Positions 1 to 6,557 of a stretch of DNA of 9,018 bases are shown here, piece by piece; position 1 is the first letter of the stretch, and each line of letters opens with the position of its first letter. This DNA is from Verrucomicrobiales bacterium (GTDB lineage Bacteria; Verrucomicrobiota; Verrucomicrobiia; Limisphaerales; UBA1096), in the NCBI GenBank assembly GCA_002708005.1, contig PAOJ01000027.1:1-9018 (forward strand), read 5' to 3'. Under the pieces are notes generated by a model. It was not told the DNA's origin, did not search any database, and saw only the letters and a program-made list of their open reading frames with translations. Both the position numbers and the translations under genes were made by a program.

Positions 1-531
1 TCTGAGTTTATATCAACTAAAGGGATCGTTATTTCACCTCGCAAAATTGAGGAGTATTATATCGCGAATAAAAATCAGTACCGTCAGGATAGAGAAATCA
101 AACTTAGAATGATTGTTTTGGAAAATTCAAAACATGGAGGAGCAGCATCAACTCGGAGTTTAGCAGATGAAATCCATGCCAAATTAGCAGATGCTGAATC
201 ATTTACACAAATGGCTCAGATTCATAGTGACCAAAATAATGCCACTGGAGGATTGCGCGCTCAATGGGACAAGAAGGGAGGCAGTCTTCATCCTAGCTTA
301 GAGAAGGCAGCATTTGCCCTAGGTCAAGGGCAGGTTAGTTCTGTAGTAGAAATTTCCAATGGCTGTTTTATTATCCGTTGTGAAGAAATTCGCCAAACAA
401 AACTTAAATCTCTTTCTGAGGTTAGAGATGAGATTGAAGATAATTTGATTGAGCAGGCCCGTAAGGAGCGCGCAGATAAATGGTTTAAGAAACTGGAGGC
501 AAAGGCATATATCCAGATTTTTTCATTTTGA
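1..531 (+). CDS. Parvulin-type (PpiC/SurA-like) peptidyl-prolyl isomerase, 3' part
   Basis: The reading frame is open from base 1 and stops with TGA at 529-531, so this is the last 176 codons of a longer gene cut by the window edge; the ATG at 109 is internal. The visible part starts with a charged helix (SPRKIEEYY, then YRQDREIKLRMIVL) of the kind that leads into a parvulin domain. The domain core follows: helix ADEIHAKL, FTQMAQIHSD, the GG turn (NNATGGLRAQW), LEKAAFALGQGQVSSVVE and the final strand NGCFIIRCEEI. The tail SLSEVRDEIEDNLIEQ..KWFKKLEAKAYI matches the C-terminal helix of SurA/PpiD-like proteins. Such proteins fold exported and outer-membrane proteins in the periplasm; the signal peptide would lie upstream of the window. 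The GG turn lacks the usual GGxLGW form, so catalytic activity is uncertain and a pure chaperone role is possible. The family assignment is firm; the cellular role is inferred. Confidence 0.85.
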   Translation, partial: SEFISTKGIVISPRKIEEYYIANKNQYRQDREIKLRMIVLENSKHGGAASTRSLADEIHAKLADAESFTQMAQIHSDQNNATGGLRAQWDKKGGSLHPSLEKAAFALGQGQVSSVVEISNGCFIIRCEEIRQTKLKSLSEVRDEIEDNLIEQARKERADKWFKKLEAKAYIQIFSF

Positions 532-575
532 TTTAATATGAGGAATTTTTTTTCAGTTTAACAAATATAATTTGA

Positions 576-1529
576 ATGAAGCGTGGAAGCCTTAATCTTT
601 TTTTCTTCTGTTTTTGTTTGATTCTTATCGGACCTGGATTCCTTTTAACAGCAAAGGCGCAAGTTACTGCTACTCTGGAAATAAATAAACCTCAGCTTCT
701 TCCTCGTGAGAATTTCTTCGTTCGTTTAAAAATAGTAAATTTTTCCGGCCAAACTTTGGTGTTTGGTGAAGATAATAATTGGTTGCAATTCCAGATCGAA
801 AATGAGGTTGGCGAAGTTCTTGATCCTATTTCGGAGCCTCCAAAAGTTGAAGGTCGTTTTACTGTTGAGTCTTCAATTCGGGCTACTAAGCAAATTGATT
901 TATCTTCCCATTATGCTCTTGAAAAAGCAGGTCGCTACAAGCTTACAGCGAAGGTTTATGTTAAACAGTGGGGGAGGTTGCTGCCCGTTAATCCAATTAA
1001 ATTTGATGTTGTCAATGGCTCGGTGCTTTGGCAGCAAATGTTTGGTGTGCCATTAAAAAAAGGAGAACCTCCGACTCAGCCTCAGCGACGTCGATATGTT
1101 CTTCAACAAGCTAAGAATCTAAGGATGATGACTCTTTATGTAAGGGTTGATGATGGTCCTGGTGGTCGTGTACACAAAGTTTCCCCGGTTTGCCCAATGG
1201 TAACTTTTAATGAACCTGTTGCGCAGGTAGATCCTGCAGGTAATTTGCATGTTCTCTGCCAGTCAGGAGCTAGAATTTATAATTATTCAGTCTTAAGTCC
1301 TGATGGGTTAATTAAAATTAGACATCATTATAACATTGTTGGCAGTCGCCCTCGATTAGTTTTTAAGGAAGGAAAAATTATTGTTGCAGGCGGTTTGAAA
1401 CTCCTTCGCCCTGATGATTTACCAAGCCGCAATAAAAATAATGAGAAACCGAAACTCATACTGCCTGAAACTGTAACCAAGCCAATTCCGGTGATTCGTG
1501 AGCCGGTGGCAGAGCGAAAAAAACAGTAA
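576..1529 (+). CDS. Secreted protein of unknown function with Ig-like N-terminal half
   Basis: I do not recognise this 317-residue protein as a named family. It begins with a clear signal peptide: MKR, a hydrophobic core rich in Phe/Leu (residues 8-25), and a cleavage site after AKA at about residue 28. Residues 30-147 alternate beta strands with a motif pattern typical of Ig/fibronectin-like sandwiches (VTATLEINKPQLLPRENFFV, then NFSGQTLVF, later KAGRYKLTAKVYV). Residues 150-200 form a basic linker (QPQRRRYVLQQ). Residues 200-280 are again strand-rich (AGNLHVLCQSGARIYNYSVL, SRPRLVFKEGKIIVAGG) and hold the two cysteines of the mature protein, C206 and C228, which could form a disulfide. The tail (about 285-317) is Pro/Lys/Arg-rich and looks disordered. 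The gene follows the isomerase by 44 bases and precedes the lipoprotein by 25. There is no Shine-Dalgarno motif; the start was chosen because it gives the complete signal peptide. Location is periplasmic or surface; function unknown. Confidence 0.8.
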   Translation: MKRGSLNLFFFCFCLILIGPGFLLTAKAQVTATLEINKPQLLPRENFFVRLKIVNFSGQTLVFGEDNNWLQFQIENEVGEVLDPISEPPKVEGRFTVESSIRATKQIDLSSHYALEKAGRYKLTAKVYVKQWGRLLPVNPIKFDVVNGSVLWQQMFGVPLKKGEPPTQPQRRRYVLQQAKNLRMMTLYVRVDDGPGGRVHKVSPVCPMVTFNEPVAQVDPAGNLHVLCQSGARIYNYSVLSPDGLIKIRHHYNIVGSRPRLVFKEGKIIVAGGLKLLRPDDLPSRNKNNEKPKLILPETVTKPIPVIREPVAERKKQ

Positions 1530-1554
1530 ATAGTAGTTTACGCCATTACGTTTA

Positions 1555-2769
1555 ATGAAAAAGGACTCTGTAATCCTGTTTGTAATTGCGTTTATTTTGT
1601 TTTGCCAGACGGCTTGTAGTCGTATTGCTACAACTAAGCTTCCAAAAGAAATGACATTCGAACAAGACGTCACTTTTCTAGAAAAACATGTTGATGTTAT
1701 TACGCTAGATCAAGGTCCAGGGAAACCAAAGGTCGCAATTGTTCCTGCCTACCAAGGTAGGGTGATGACTAGTACTGTTGGAGGTAGTAAAAGTCCAAGC
1801 CATGGATGGATTAACCGTGAGCTTATTGAAGCTGGTCGTAATAATCCTCACATTAATGCATATGGAGGTGAGGATCGGTTTTGGCTAGGGCCTGAGGGAG
1901 GTCAGTTTTCGATTTTTTTTAAGAAAGGAGATCCGTTTGACTTAGAGCACTGGCAGACTCCAGTGTTAATTGATACTCAACCATACGAAGTAATAACAAA
2001 AACAGAACGCGAGGTTACCTTTCGCCATGAGGCGAAAATAAAAAATTATTCAGATACTGATTTCTTTATACGAATTGATCGAACAGTCCGTTTATTGGAT
2101 CGTTCAAGGATTGATAACCTGCTTGGTTTAAAATTGTCTCCAACTATTGATGTAGTTGGATATGAGTCTGAGAATATTTTGACTAACATTGGGGATGCCG
2201 CCTGGACTAAGCATGGAGGTTTGTTGTCAATATGGATACTTGGTATGTACAAGCATTCTGCAGATACGACGGTGTTAGTACCATATGTCGAGGGCGAAGA
2301 GTCTGAATTAGGTCCGATTGTTAACGCTGATTATTTTGGTGAAGTGCCTTCTGACCGGTTGAAGGTGAAGAATGGTGTGATTCGTTTTTCTGCTGATGGA
2401 AAATATCGCAGTAAAATTGGGCTTTCGCCTAAAAGAGCAAAATCTATACTTGGAAGTTACGATGCAACTCGTCAGTTATTGACTATTGTCCAATACAATA
2501 AGCCGCAAGGAGCAACGAACTATGTCAACTCGATGTGGGAATTGCAGGACGAACCTTTTAATGGTGATGTTGTGAACAGTTATAATGATGGGCCGCCTAG
2601 TCCTGGGGCAAAGCCATTAGGGCCATTTTATGAATTGGAATCCTCATCTCCAGCACTTGAGCTTAAACCAGATGAGTCATTCACACACATCCACCGCACT
2701 ATTCATTTGCAGGGGGATAAAGAAGTTATTCAGGGACTTGGAAAAGATTTATTGGGAGCTATCGAATAG
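1555..2769 (+). CDS. DUF6786-family lipoprotein (galactose-mutarotase-like fold suspected)
   Basis: This 404-residue protein has a lipoprotein-type signal: MKKDS, a hydrophobic stretch (6-16) and a lipobox-like QTAC with C21 as the probable lipid-anchored residue. The -3 position is Gln rather than the usual Leu, so the lipobox is imperfect. The mature protein carries signatures I associate with DUF6786 proteins of Verrucomicrobiota and Bacteroidota: GGEDRFWLGPEGGQ (residues 104-117), the aromatic FSIFF that follows, SYNDGPPSP (342-350), FYELESSSPA (358-367) and THIHRTIH (377-384). Its beta-rich pattern resembles aldose-1-epimerase-like sugar-binding folds, but I see no confirmed catalytic pair, so a sugar-related role is inference only. 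It follows the secreted protein by 25 bases. Its 3' end overlaps the convergent sulfatase by 11 bases. Without a Shine-Dalgarno sequence, the start is chosen by the signal peptide. Confidence 0.8.
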   Translation: MKKDSVILFVIAFILFCQTACSRIATTKLPKEMTFEQDVTFLEKHVDVITLDQGPGKPKVAIVPAYQGRVMTSTVGGSKSPSHGWINRELIEAGRNNPHINAYGGEDRFWLGPEGGQFSIFFKKGDPFDLEHWQTPVLIDTQPYEVITKTEREVTFRHEAKIKNYSDTDFFIRIDRTVRLLDRSRIDNLLGLKLSPTIDVVGYESENILTNIGDAAWTKHGGLLSIWILGMYKHSADTTVLVPYVEGEESELGPIVNADYFGEVPSDRLKVKNGVIRFSADGKYRSKIGLSPKRAKSILGSYDATRQLLTIVQYNKPQGATNYVNSMWELQDEPFNGDVVNSYNDGPPSPGAKPLGPFYELESSSPALELKPDESFTHIHRTIHLQGDKEVIQGLGKDLLGAIE

Positions 2770-4192
2770 CCTTTGTTGCAGGTTGTCCGTGAATATGTTT
2801 ATTTTTTCTTGAAGCTTGGAGAGCGTCTAGTGTGTCGACTGAAGCTCCTGGATCTTTTTGTGCGTTCATCCATCTGTCTAGTTCTGCACGAAGTTCATTC
2901 AAATATTTGTTGTGTTCTTTATCATTGATCAAATTTTTCATTTCATAGGGGTCATCGGTGACTCGGTAAAGCTGTTCTTCAGGGCGATGCATATATCTTT
3001 TTACAAGTTTGTAGGTGCGTGGTTTGTTCCATGAATCCCAAATCCATGTGGACCAATAGGGATTGTTGAGTGAGCCGTTCCCGCGTGAGCCCATTAGGTG
3101 CTTCTCGATGTAAATTTCATTTGGAAGTAGATTTCGAATGTAATGATACTCTCCGTTGGATACGGAGCGAATGGGATAGGGTGGGCCTTCAGGAATATTG
3201 TTGTGTATTCCGTAAACAAATTGACGATGTTTAATTGTTATATTTAAAAGTGAATTCTTAAAACTTCTTCCGTCATAGGGATAAGATTCGGGGTTGCCTC
3301 CTGCCAGGTCAACCAGAGTGGGTAGTATATCAGCATACTGTACAAGAGCATCTGTTCGTTTGTTAGAAGGTATGCGGCCAGGCCAACGAGCTAAGAGGGC
3401 AGTATGTATACCAGTGTTCCAGTTGGTCCATTTGTTTCCTGGGAATTGTGATCCTTGTTCTGAGGTAAATAAGACCAAGGTATCTTTCTGTCTACTGGTT
3501 TTCTGAAGCGTAGTTAGAATATCCCCCACTTGACTATCCATATAGGTTATTTCAGCAAGATATTTAGAGAAGTCTTCTCTTGTGCGAGGTGTATCAGCGA
3601 TTGTCGGGGGTAGTTGTAGGCTAGATGGTGGATATTTTGAAGGGTCTCCCATTACCCATGGCACATGTGGTTCGACTAAAGCGACAATAAGACAGAACGG
3701 CTGTTTGGTGTTCCTTTGCATGAAACTTTGTATCCCTTTGAGGTTGTGGTCTTGTGTAGGATTGCGGACACAGTTGGGATCGAAACCTTTTATTTTTTCA
3801 AACGGAAATGCTGAAGCTGGTTTGACATGCACTTTACCTGCAATACCCACACGATAGCCCAGTGAGCCTAGGTGATGAGGCATACTTTGAACATTGCCGC
3901 GGCTAGCTGAGTGATTCCATGCACAACCATTATGGAGTGGATACTGGCCGGTCATCATCTCGGCGCGGCAGGGTTGGCACATGGCTTCAGCAAGATATGC
4001 CCTATTGAATGTAAGACCTTGCTTAGCTAAACGGTCGATATTTGGTGTTTTCGCGTTTTTGCCTCCATACAATGCCAGATCGTTGTATGTACAATCGTCG
4101 GCCATGATAATTAGAAAGTTAGGTTGTTTAGCTGAAGCAGCTATCTCTTGGGCAAACAAAGTACACATTAAAAGAAGGTATATGCGGAACAT
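2759..4192 (-). CDS. Secreted sulfatase, formylglycine-dependent (N-sulfoglucosamine sulfohydrolase-like)
   Basis: A 477-residue type I sulfatase that hydrolyses sulfate esters or sulfamates, probably on a sulfated glycan. The signal peptide spans residues 1-21 (cleavage after ASA). Next comes PNFLIIMADDCTYNDLALYGG (24-44) with metal-ligand D32/D33, then TPNIDRLAKQGLTFNRAYL. The catalytic motif CQPCR (72-76) matches C-x-P-x-R, so C72 is the residue converted to formylglycine by an activating enzyme not seen here. GKVHVKP (119-125) and EPHVPW (174-179) supply the Lys/His substrate residues. TSEQGSQF (243-250) takes the place of the usual S-D-N/H-G metal site, with Glu and Gln as probable ligands. 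The C-terminal part (RPEEQLYRVTDDPYEMKNL) is the standard sulfatase tail. Length is normal for this class, resembling proteins annotated as heparan N-sulfatase, but the true substrate cannot be read from sequence. A weak AGGAAG lies about 10 bases before the ATG. Confidence 0.93.
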   Translation of the reverse strand: MFRIYLLLMCTLFAQEIAASAKQPNFLIIMADDCTYNDLALYGGKNAKTPNIDRLAKQGLTFNRAYLAEAMCQPCRAEMMTGQYPLHNGCAWNHSASRGNVQSMPHHLGSLGYRVGIAGKVHVKPASAFPFEKIKGFDPNCVRNPTQDHNLKGIQSFMQRNTKQPFCLIVALVEPHVPWVMGDPSKYPPSSLQLPPTIADTPRTREDFSKYLAEITYMDSQVGDILTTLQKTSRQKDTLVLFTSEQGSQFPGNKWTNWNTGIHTALLARWPGRIPSNKRTDALVQYADILPTLVDLAGGNPESYPYDGRSFKNSLLNITIKHRQFVYGIHNNIPEGPPYPIRSVSNGEYHYIRNLLPNEIYIEKHLMGSRGNGSLNNPYWSTWIWDSWNKPRTYKLVKRYMHRPEEQLYRVTDDPYEMKNLINDKEHNKYLNELRAELDRWMNAQKDPGASVDTLDALQASRKNKHIHGQPATKAIR

Positions 4193-4286
4193 AAAAAGAG
4201 AGCTTCCTAGTTTCGTAATTTAGGGTCAACTTTGCATTACATTTAAATATAAAAAATAAATTAAATTTTTATGTGAAATATGACTG
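4193..4286. promoter_or_regulatory. AT-rich divergent intergenic region, likely promoters for sulfatase and DUF1302 operon
   Basis: These 94 bases separate two divergent genes and must hold both 5' leaders. The stretch 4239-4272 is almost wholly A/T with A- and T-tracts (for example AAAAAATAAATTAAATTTTT) and an ATTTAAAT palindrome at 4241-4248, a composition expected of curved promoter DNA or an UP element. On the plus strand TATAAA at 4248-4253 is the best -10-like hexamer, which would put transcription start near 4260; no good -35 lies 17 bases upstream, though TTGCAT sits at 4232-4237. On the minus strand a TTGACC box (4229 to 4224) resembles a -35 element but has no matching -10 at normal spacing. 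Promoter positions are therefore tentative. Confidence 0.4.
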
Positions 4287-6536
4287 ATGCATGGTAGTAA
4301 CGGTCGACCCATGACTATCTCAAAAGCCAAAAATATAGGCGACTCTCAGGTGGCAAAACGATTTATTCTATCCGCTTTTCTGGCGGCGGCTGGCACGACG
4401 CAAGCAGTTGAGTTCGAAAACGATATTATTGAGGGTAACTTTGATTCGACCTTGAGCTACGGGGGGTCGTTTCGTGTTGATGATCCTGAGTTGAGTTCTA
4501 TTGGTAGAGCTAATGGAGGGACCGCATATTCTGTAAATGGCGATGATGCAAACTTGAATTATGATTCTGGTCTTTTCTCTCATGTATCTAAGGGTACTCA
4601 CGATTTAGAGTTGGCCTTCAAGGAGCTTCAGGATGTGAGTATTTTTATTCGTGGTACTTACTTTATTGATTTTGAAAATAATAGTGGTGATAGCCCTTTG
4701 AGTGGTTCTGCAAAACGCGAGGTAGGTCGTGAGGCCGAGTTGTTAGATGCTTATGTTTCTTATGATCTTCCATTTTCTGTTCCGGTCAATATTCGCTTAG
4801 GTAACCAAGTTTTGAGTTGGGGCGAGAGTACATTCATTCAGAATGGAATTAATATTATTAATCCGATTGATGTGAGGAAATTCCGAGTCCCTGGCTCCGA
4901 GTTACGTGAGGCACTTCGCCCAGTTCCATTACTTTCAGCTTCGATTCAGCTTACAGATAATCTTTCTCTTGAGGGATTTTATCAGTTTAAGCATGAAGAG
5001 ATGGAAATAGATCCGGCAGGTAGTTATTTCAGTACAAAAGATTTTGTTGGAGCTGGCGGTCAATACGCGATGCTTGGTTTTGGTAGCCTCAGCAATCCTA
5101 ATATGTCGAGTTGGATAGATAACCCACTGGCTCCTTTTCTAGATGGTGTGCCGGCAAAGCTTCCTACAATTTCAAATCCACGCTTTAATCCCACGTTACC
5201 TCCTAGTGCTGCGAATGCTCCGTTTCTTCCTTCTAACGCGGGAGCGATTCCACGTGGTAAAAGCAATAGGGCAAGTGATAGTGGACAATTTGGTTTTGCA
5301 GCGCATTATTTTGCTGAAGGACTCAACGATACTGAGTTTGGTTTTTACTTTTTGAATTATCACAGTCGGTTGCCTCTGATTAGTGCCATCACTGGTAGAG
5401 ATATTCAGTCTGAAATTCAAACTAACGCCGTTAATCCTTTAAGTGCCGGAATCGACCAATTAAAGGCTGGAATAGGTCAACTTGAGGCTGGGATCGGTCA
5501 AGCTGAGGCTGGTTTGGCTCAAATTAATGAATCTATTGCCCAGCTTGAAGCTAATGACCCAAATAATGAAGGTTTAGTAGCTTTAAAAACTCAGCAGGCG
5601 ACGTTGACTGCACAGCGAGCTGGCCTGACGGCCCAACTAGCTGGTACTGAGGCTCAACTAACTGGTACTGAGGCTCAATTAAATGGTCTAATTGCTGGAT
5701 TGCCAAGTTTGGCAGCTCTTTATCCTGGTACGGCTAGATATATCTTTGAATACCCCGAAGATATTCAGTTGTATGGAATAAGCTTCAACACAGAGATAGG
5801 GGCCACCGGGATTTCTGTTCAAGGCGAGGTTTCTTATCGAAATGATGTTCCACTGCAGATAGACGACATTGAATTATTAGTTGCTGGTTTGACTCCTTCA
5901 AACCCGGTATTGGGAAATCTAGGTGCATTAAATCCGGCTTGGAATGGTGTCAGCATGACTCAGTTAGGATCTCAAGGGTTCAATAGTTATGTTCAAGGGT
6001 ATAGAAACTTTGATGTGATACAGCCGCAGTTTACTGTTACAAAGCTGTTTGGCCCAACGATAGGAGCGGAGCAATGGGTTCTTGTGGGTGAGGTTGGCGC
6101 GACTGCTGTGCCGGATCTACCTAGCAAAGATAAGCTTCGATTTGATGGCCCTGGTACGGTTTTGAGTGGCAATGCATTTGCGCCTCAAATCTTGGCAGCA
6201 AACGGGCATGCACCTGATCGTTTTGAGTCTGCTGATTCTTTTGCAGATGATTTTTCTTGGGGCTATCGTTTGGCTGCTCGGATTGATTATATGGATGTAT
6301 ATGGTGGAGTTAATCTTTCTCCGGCCATCGCATTTGCACATGATGTTGATGGAAATACTCCCCTACCTCTAGGGAATTTTTTACAGGATCGTAAAACTGT
6401 AACTCTGGGTGTTACTGCTACGTACCAGAACTCATGGCAGGGGTCTATTAAGTATACCGAATATCTGGGGAATGAATCTCATAATTTTATGCATGATAGA
6501 GATTTTCTTTCAGCGATGGTGCAGTACTCCTTTTAA
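4287..6536 (+). CDS. DUF1302 family outer-membrane beta-barrel with coiled-coil insertion
   Basis: This 749-residue protein belongs to DUF1302, a predicted outer-membrane channel family encoded beside DUF1329 proteins. Residues 22-40 (VAKRFILSAFLAAAGTTQA) are the signal peptide core, cleaved before VEFEND. Family hallmarks follow: STLSYGGSFRVDD (54-66), LGNQVLSWGESTFIQNGINI (171-190), INPIDVRKFRVPGSELREAL (191-210), FYFLNYHSRLPL (353-364) and YPEDIQLYGISFNTEI (489-504). The chain alternates amphipathic strands and ends in Phe (AMVQYSF), the classic outer-membrane assembly signal. Residues 387-472 are an unusual heptad-repeat insertion, described separately. Three in-frame starts are possible: ATG 4287, ATG 4311 and GTG 4350. 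The last gives the most conventional signal peptide, but none has a good ribosome site. It is first in an operon, 21 bases before DUF1329. A transport role for a hydrophobic substrate is inferred from the neighbours; the substrate is unknown. Confidence 0.9.
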   Translation: MHGSNGRPMTISKAKNIGDSQVAKRFILSAFLAAAGTTQAVEFENDIIEGNFDSTLSYGGSFRVDDPELSSIGRANGGTAYSVNGDDANLNYDSGLFSHVSKGTHDLELAFKELQDVSIFIRGTYFIDFENNSGDSPLSGSAKREVGREAELLDAYVSYDLPFSVPVNIRLGNQVLSWGESTFIQNGINIINPIDVRKFRVPGSELREALRPVPLLSASIQLTDNLSLEGFYQFKHEEMEIDPAGSYFSTKDFVGAGGQYAMLGFGSLSNPNMSSWIDNPLAPFLDGVPAKLPTISNPRFNPTLPPSAANAPFLPSNAGAIPRGKSNRASDSGQFGFAAHYFAEGLNDTEFGFYFLNYHSRLPLISAITGRDIQSEIQTNAVNPLSAGIDQLKAGIGQLEAGIGQAEAGLAQINESIAQLEANDPNNEGLVALKTQQATLTAQRAGLTAQLAGTEAQLTGTEAQLNGLIAGLPSLAALYPGTARYIFEYPEDIQLYGISFNTEIGATGISVQGEVSYRNDVPLQIDDIELLVAGLTPSNPVLGNLGALNPAWNGVSMTQLGSQGFNSYVQGYRNFDVIQPQFTVTKLFGPTIGAEQWVLVGEVGATAVPDLPSKDKLRFDGPGTVLSGNAFAPQILAANGHAPDRFESADSFADDFSWGYRLAARIDYMDVYGGVNLSPAIAFAHDVDGNTPLPLGNFLQDRKTVTLGVTATYQNSWQGSIKYTEYLGNESHNFMHDRDFLSAMVQYSF
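5445..5702 (+). repeat. 21-base tandem repeats encoding eleven heptads (coiled-coil hairpin)
   Basis: Inside the DUF1302 gene, the DNA consists of diverged 21-base units, each encoding seven residues. The first block gives AGIDQLK, AGIGQLE, AGIGQAE, AGLAQIN and ESIAQLE (residues 387-421). A turn, ANDPNNEGL (422-430), follows. The second block gives VALKTQQ, ATLTAQR, AGLTAQL, AGTEAQL, TGTEAQL and NGLIAGL (431-472). Units at 5640-5660 and 5661-5681 differ at only two of 21 bases, and those at 5466-5486 and 5487-5507 are also close, so some duplications look recent. The pattern predicts two long helices packed antiparallel through an Asn/Pro-containing turn. Confidence 0.85.
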
Positions 6537-6557
6537 ACTAATTTAATTATTAAAAAA

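Noticed and set aside
566..571. A perfect TATAAT five bases before the ATG at 576, suggesting a leaderless promoter.
   Set aside because: No -35-like hexamer lies at the right distance and the area is A/T-rich, so a chance match is likely; spacing would put the transcript start at or past the ATG.
1419..1673. Minus-strand open frame across the junction of the unknown secreted gene and the lipoprotein gene.
   Set aside because: It covers the signal peptide and the start of a real gene in antisense, and its translation shows no domain or credible signal; a small antisense gene cannot be supported.
2020..2037. Perfect 7-bp inverted repeat TTTCGCC-ATGA-GGCGAAA in the DUF6786 gene.
   Set aside because: It is short, lies mid-gene with no T-run or flanking boundary, and encodes normal family sequence; probably chance.
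3582..3857. Plus-strand open frames opposite the sulfatase gene (also 3294-3506 and 3981-4223).
   Set aside because: They lie fully antisense to a gene with intact catalytic motifs, show no protein-like features or start signals, and are shadows of its codon pattern.
5060..5420. Minus-strand open frames (5060-5266, 5196-5420) inside the DUF1302 gene.
   Set aside because: They are antisense to well-conserved barrel sequence, with low-complexity composition and no recognisable domain.
5445..5702. The tandem repeats considered as a CRISPR array or mobile-element relic.
   Set aside because: Units are 21 bases without spacers, stay in frame, and encode a regular heptad pattern; protein-level repeat explains them fully.
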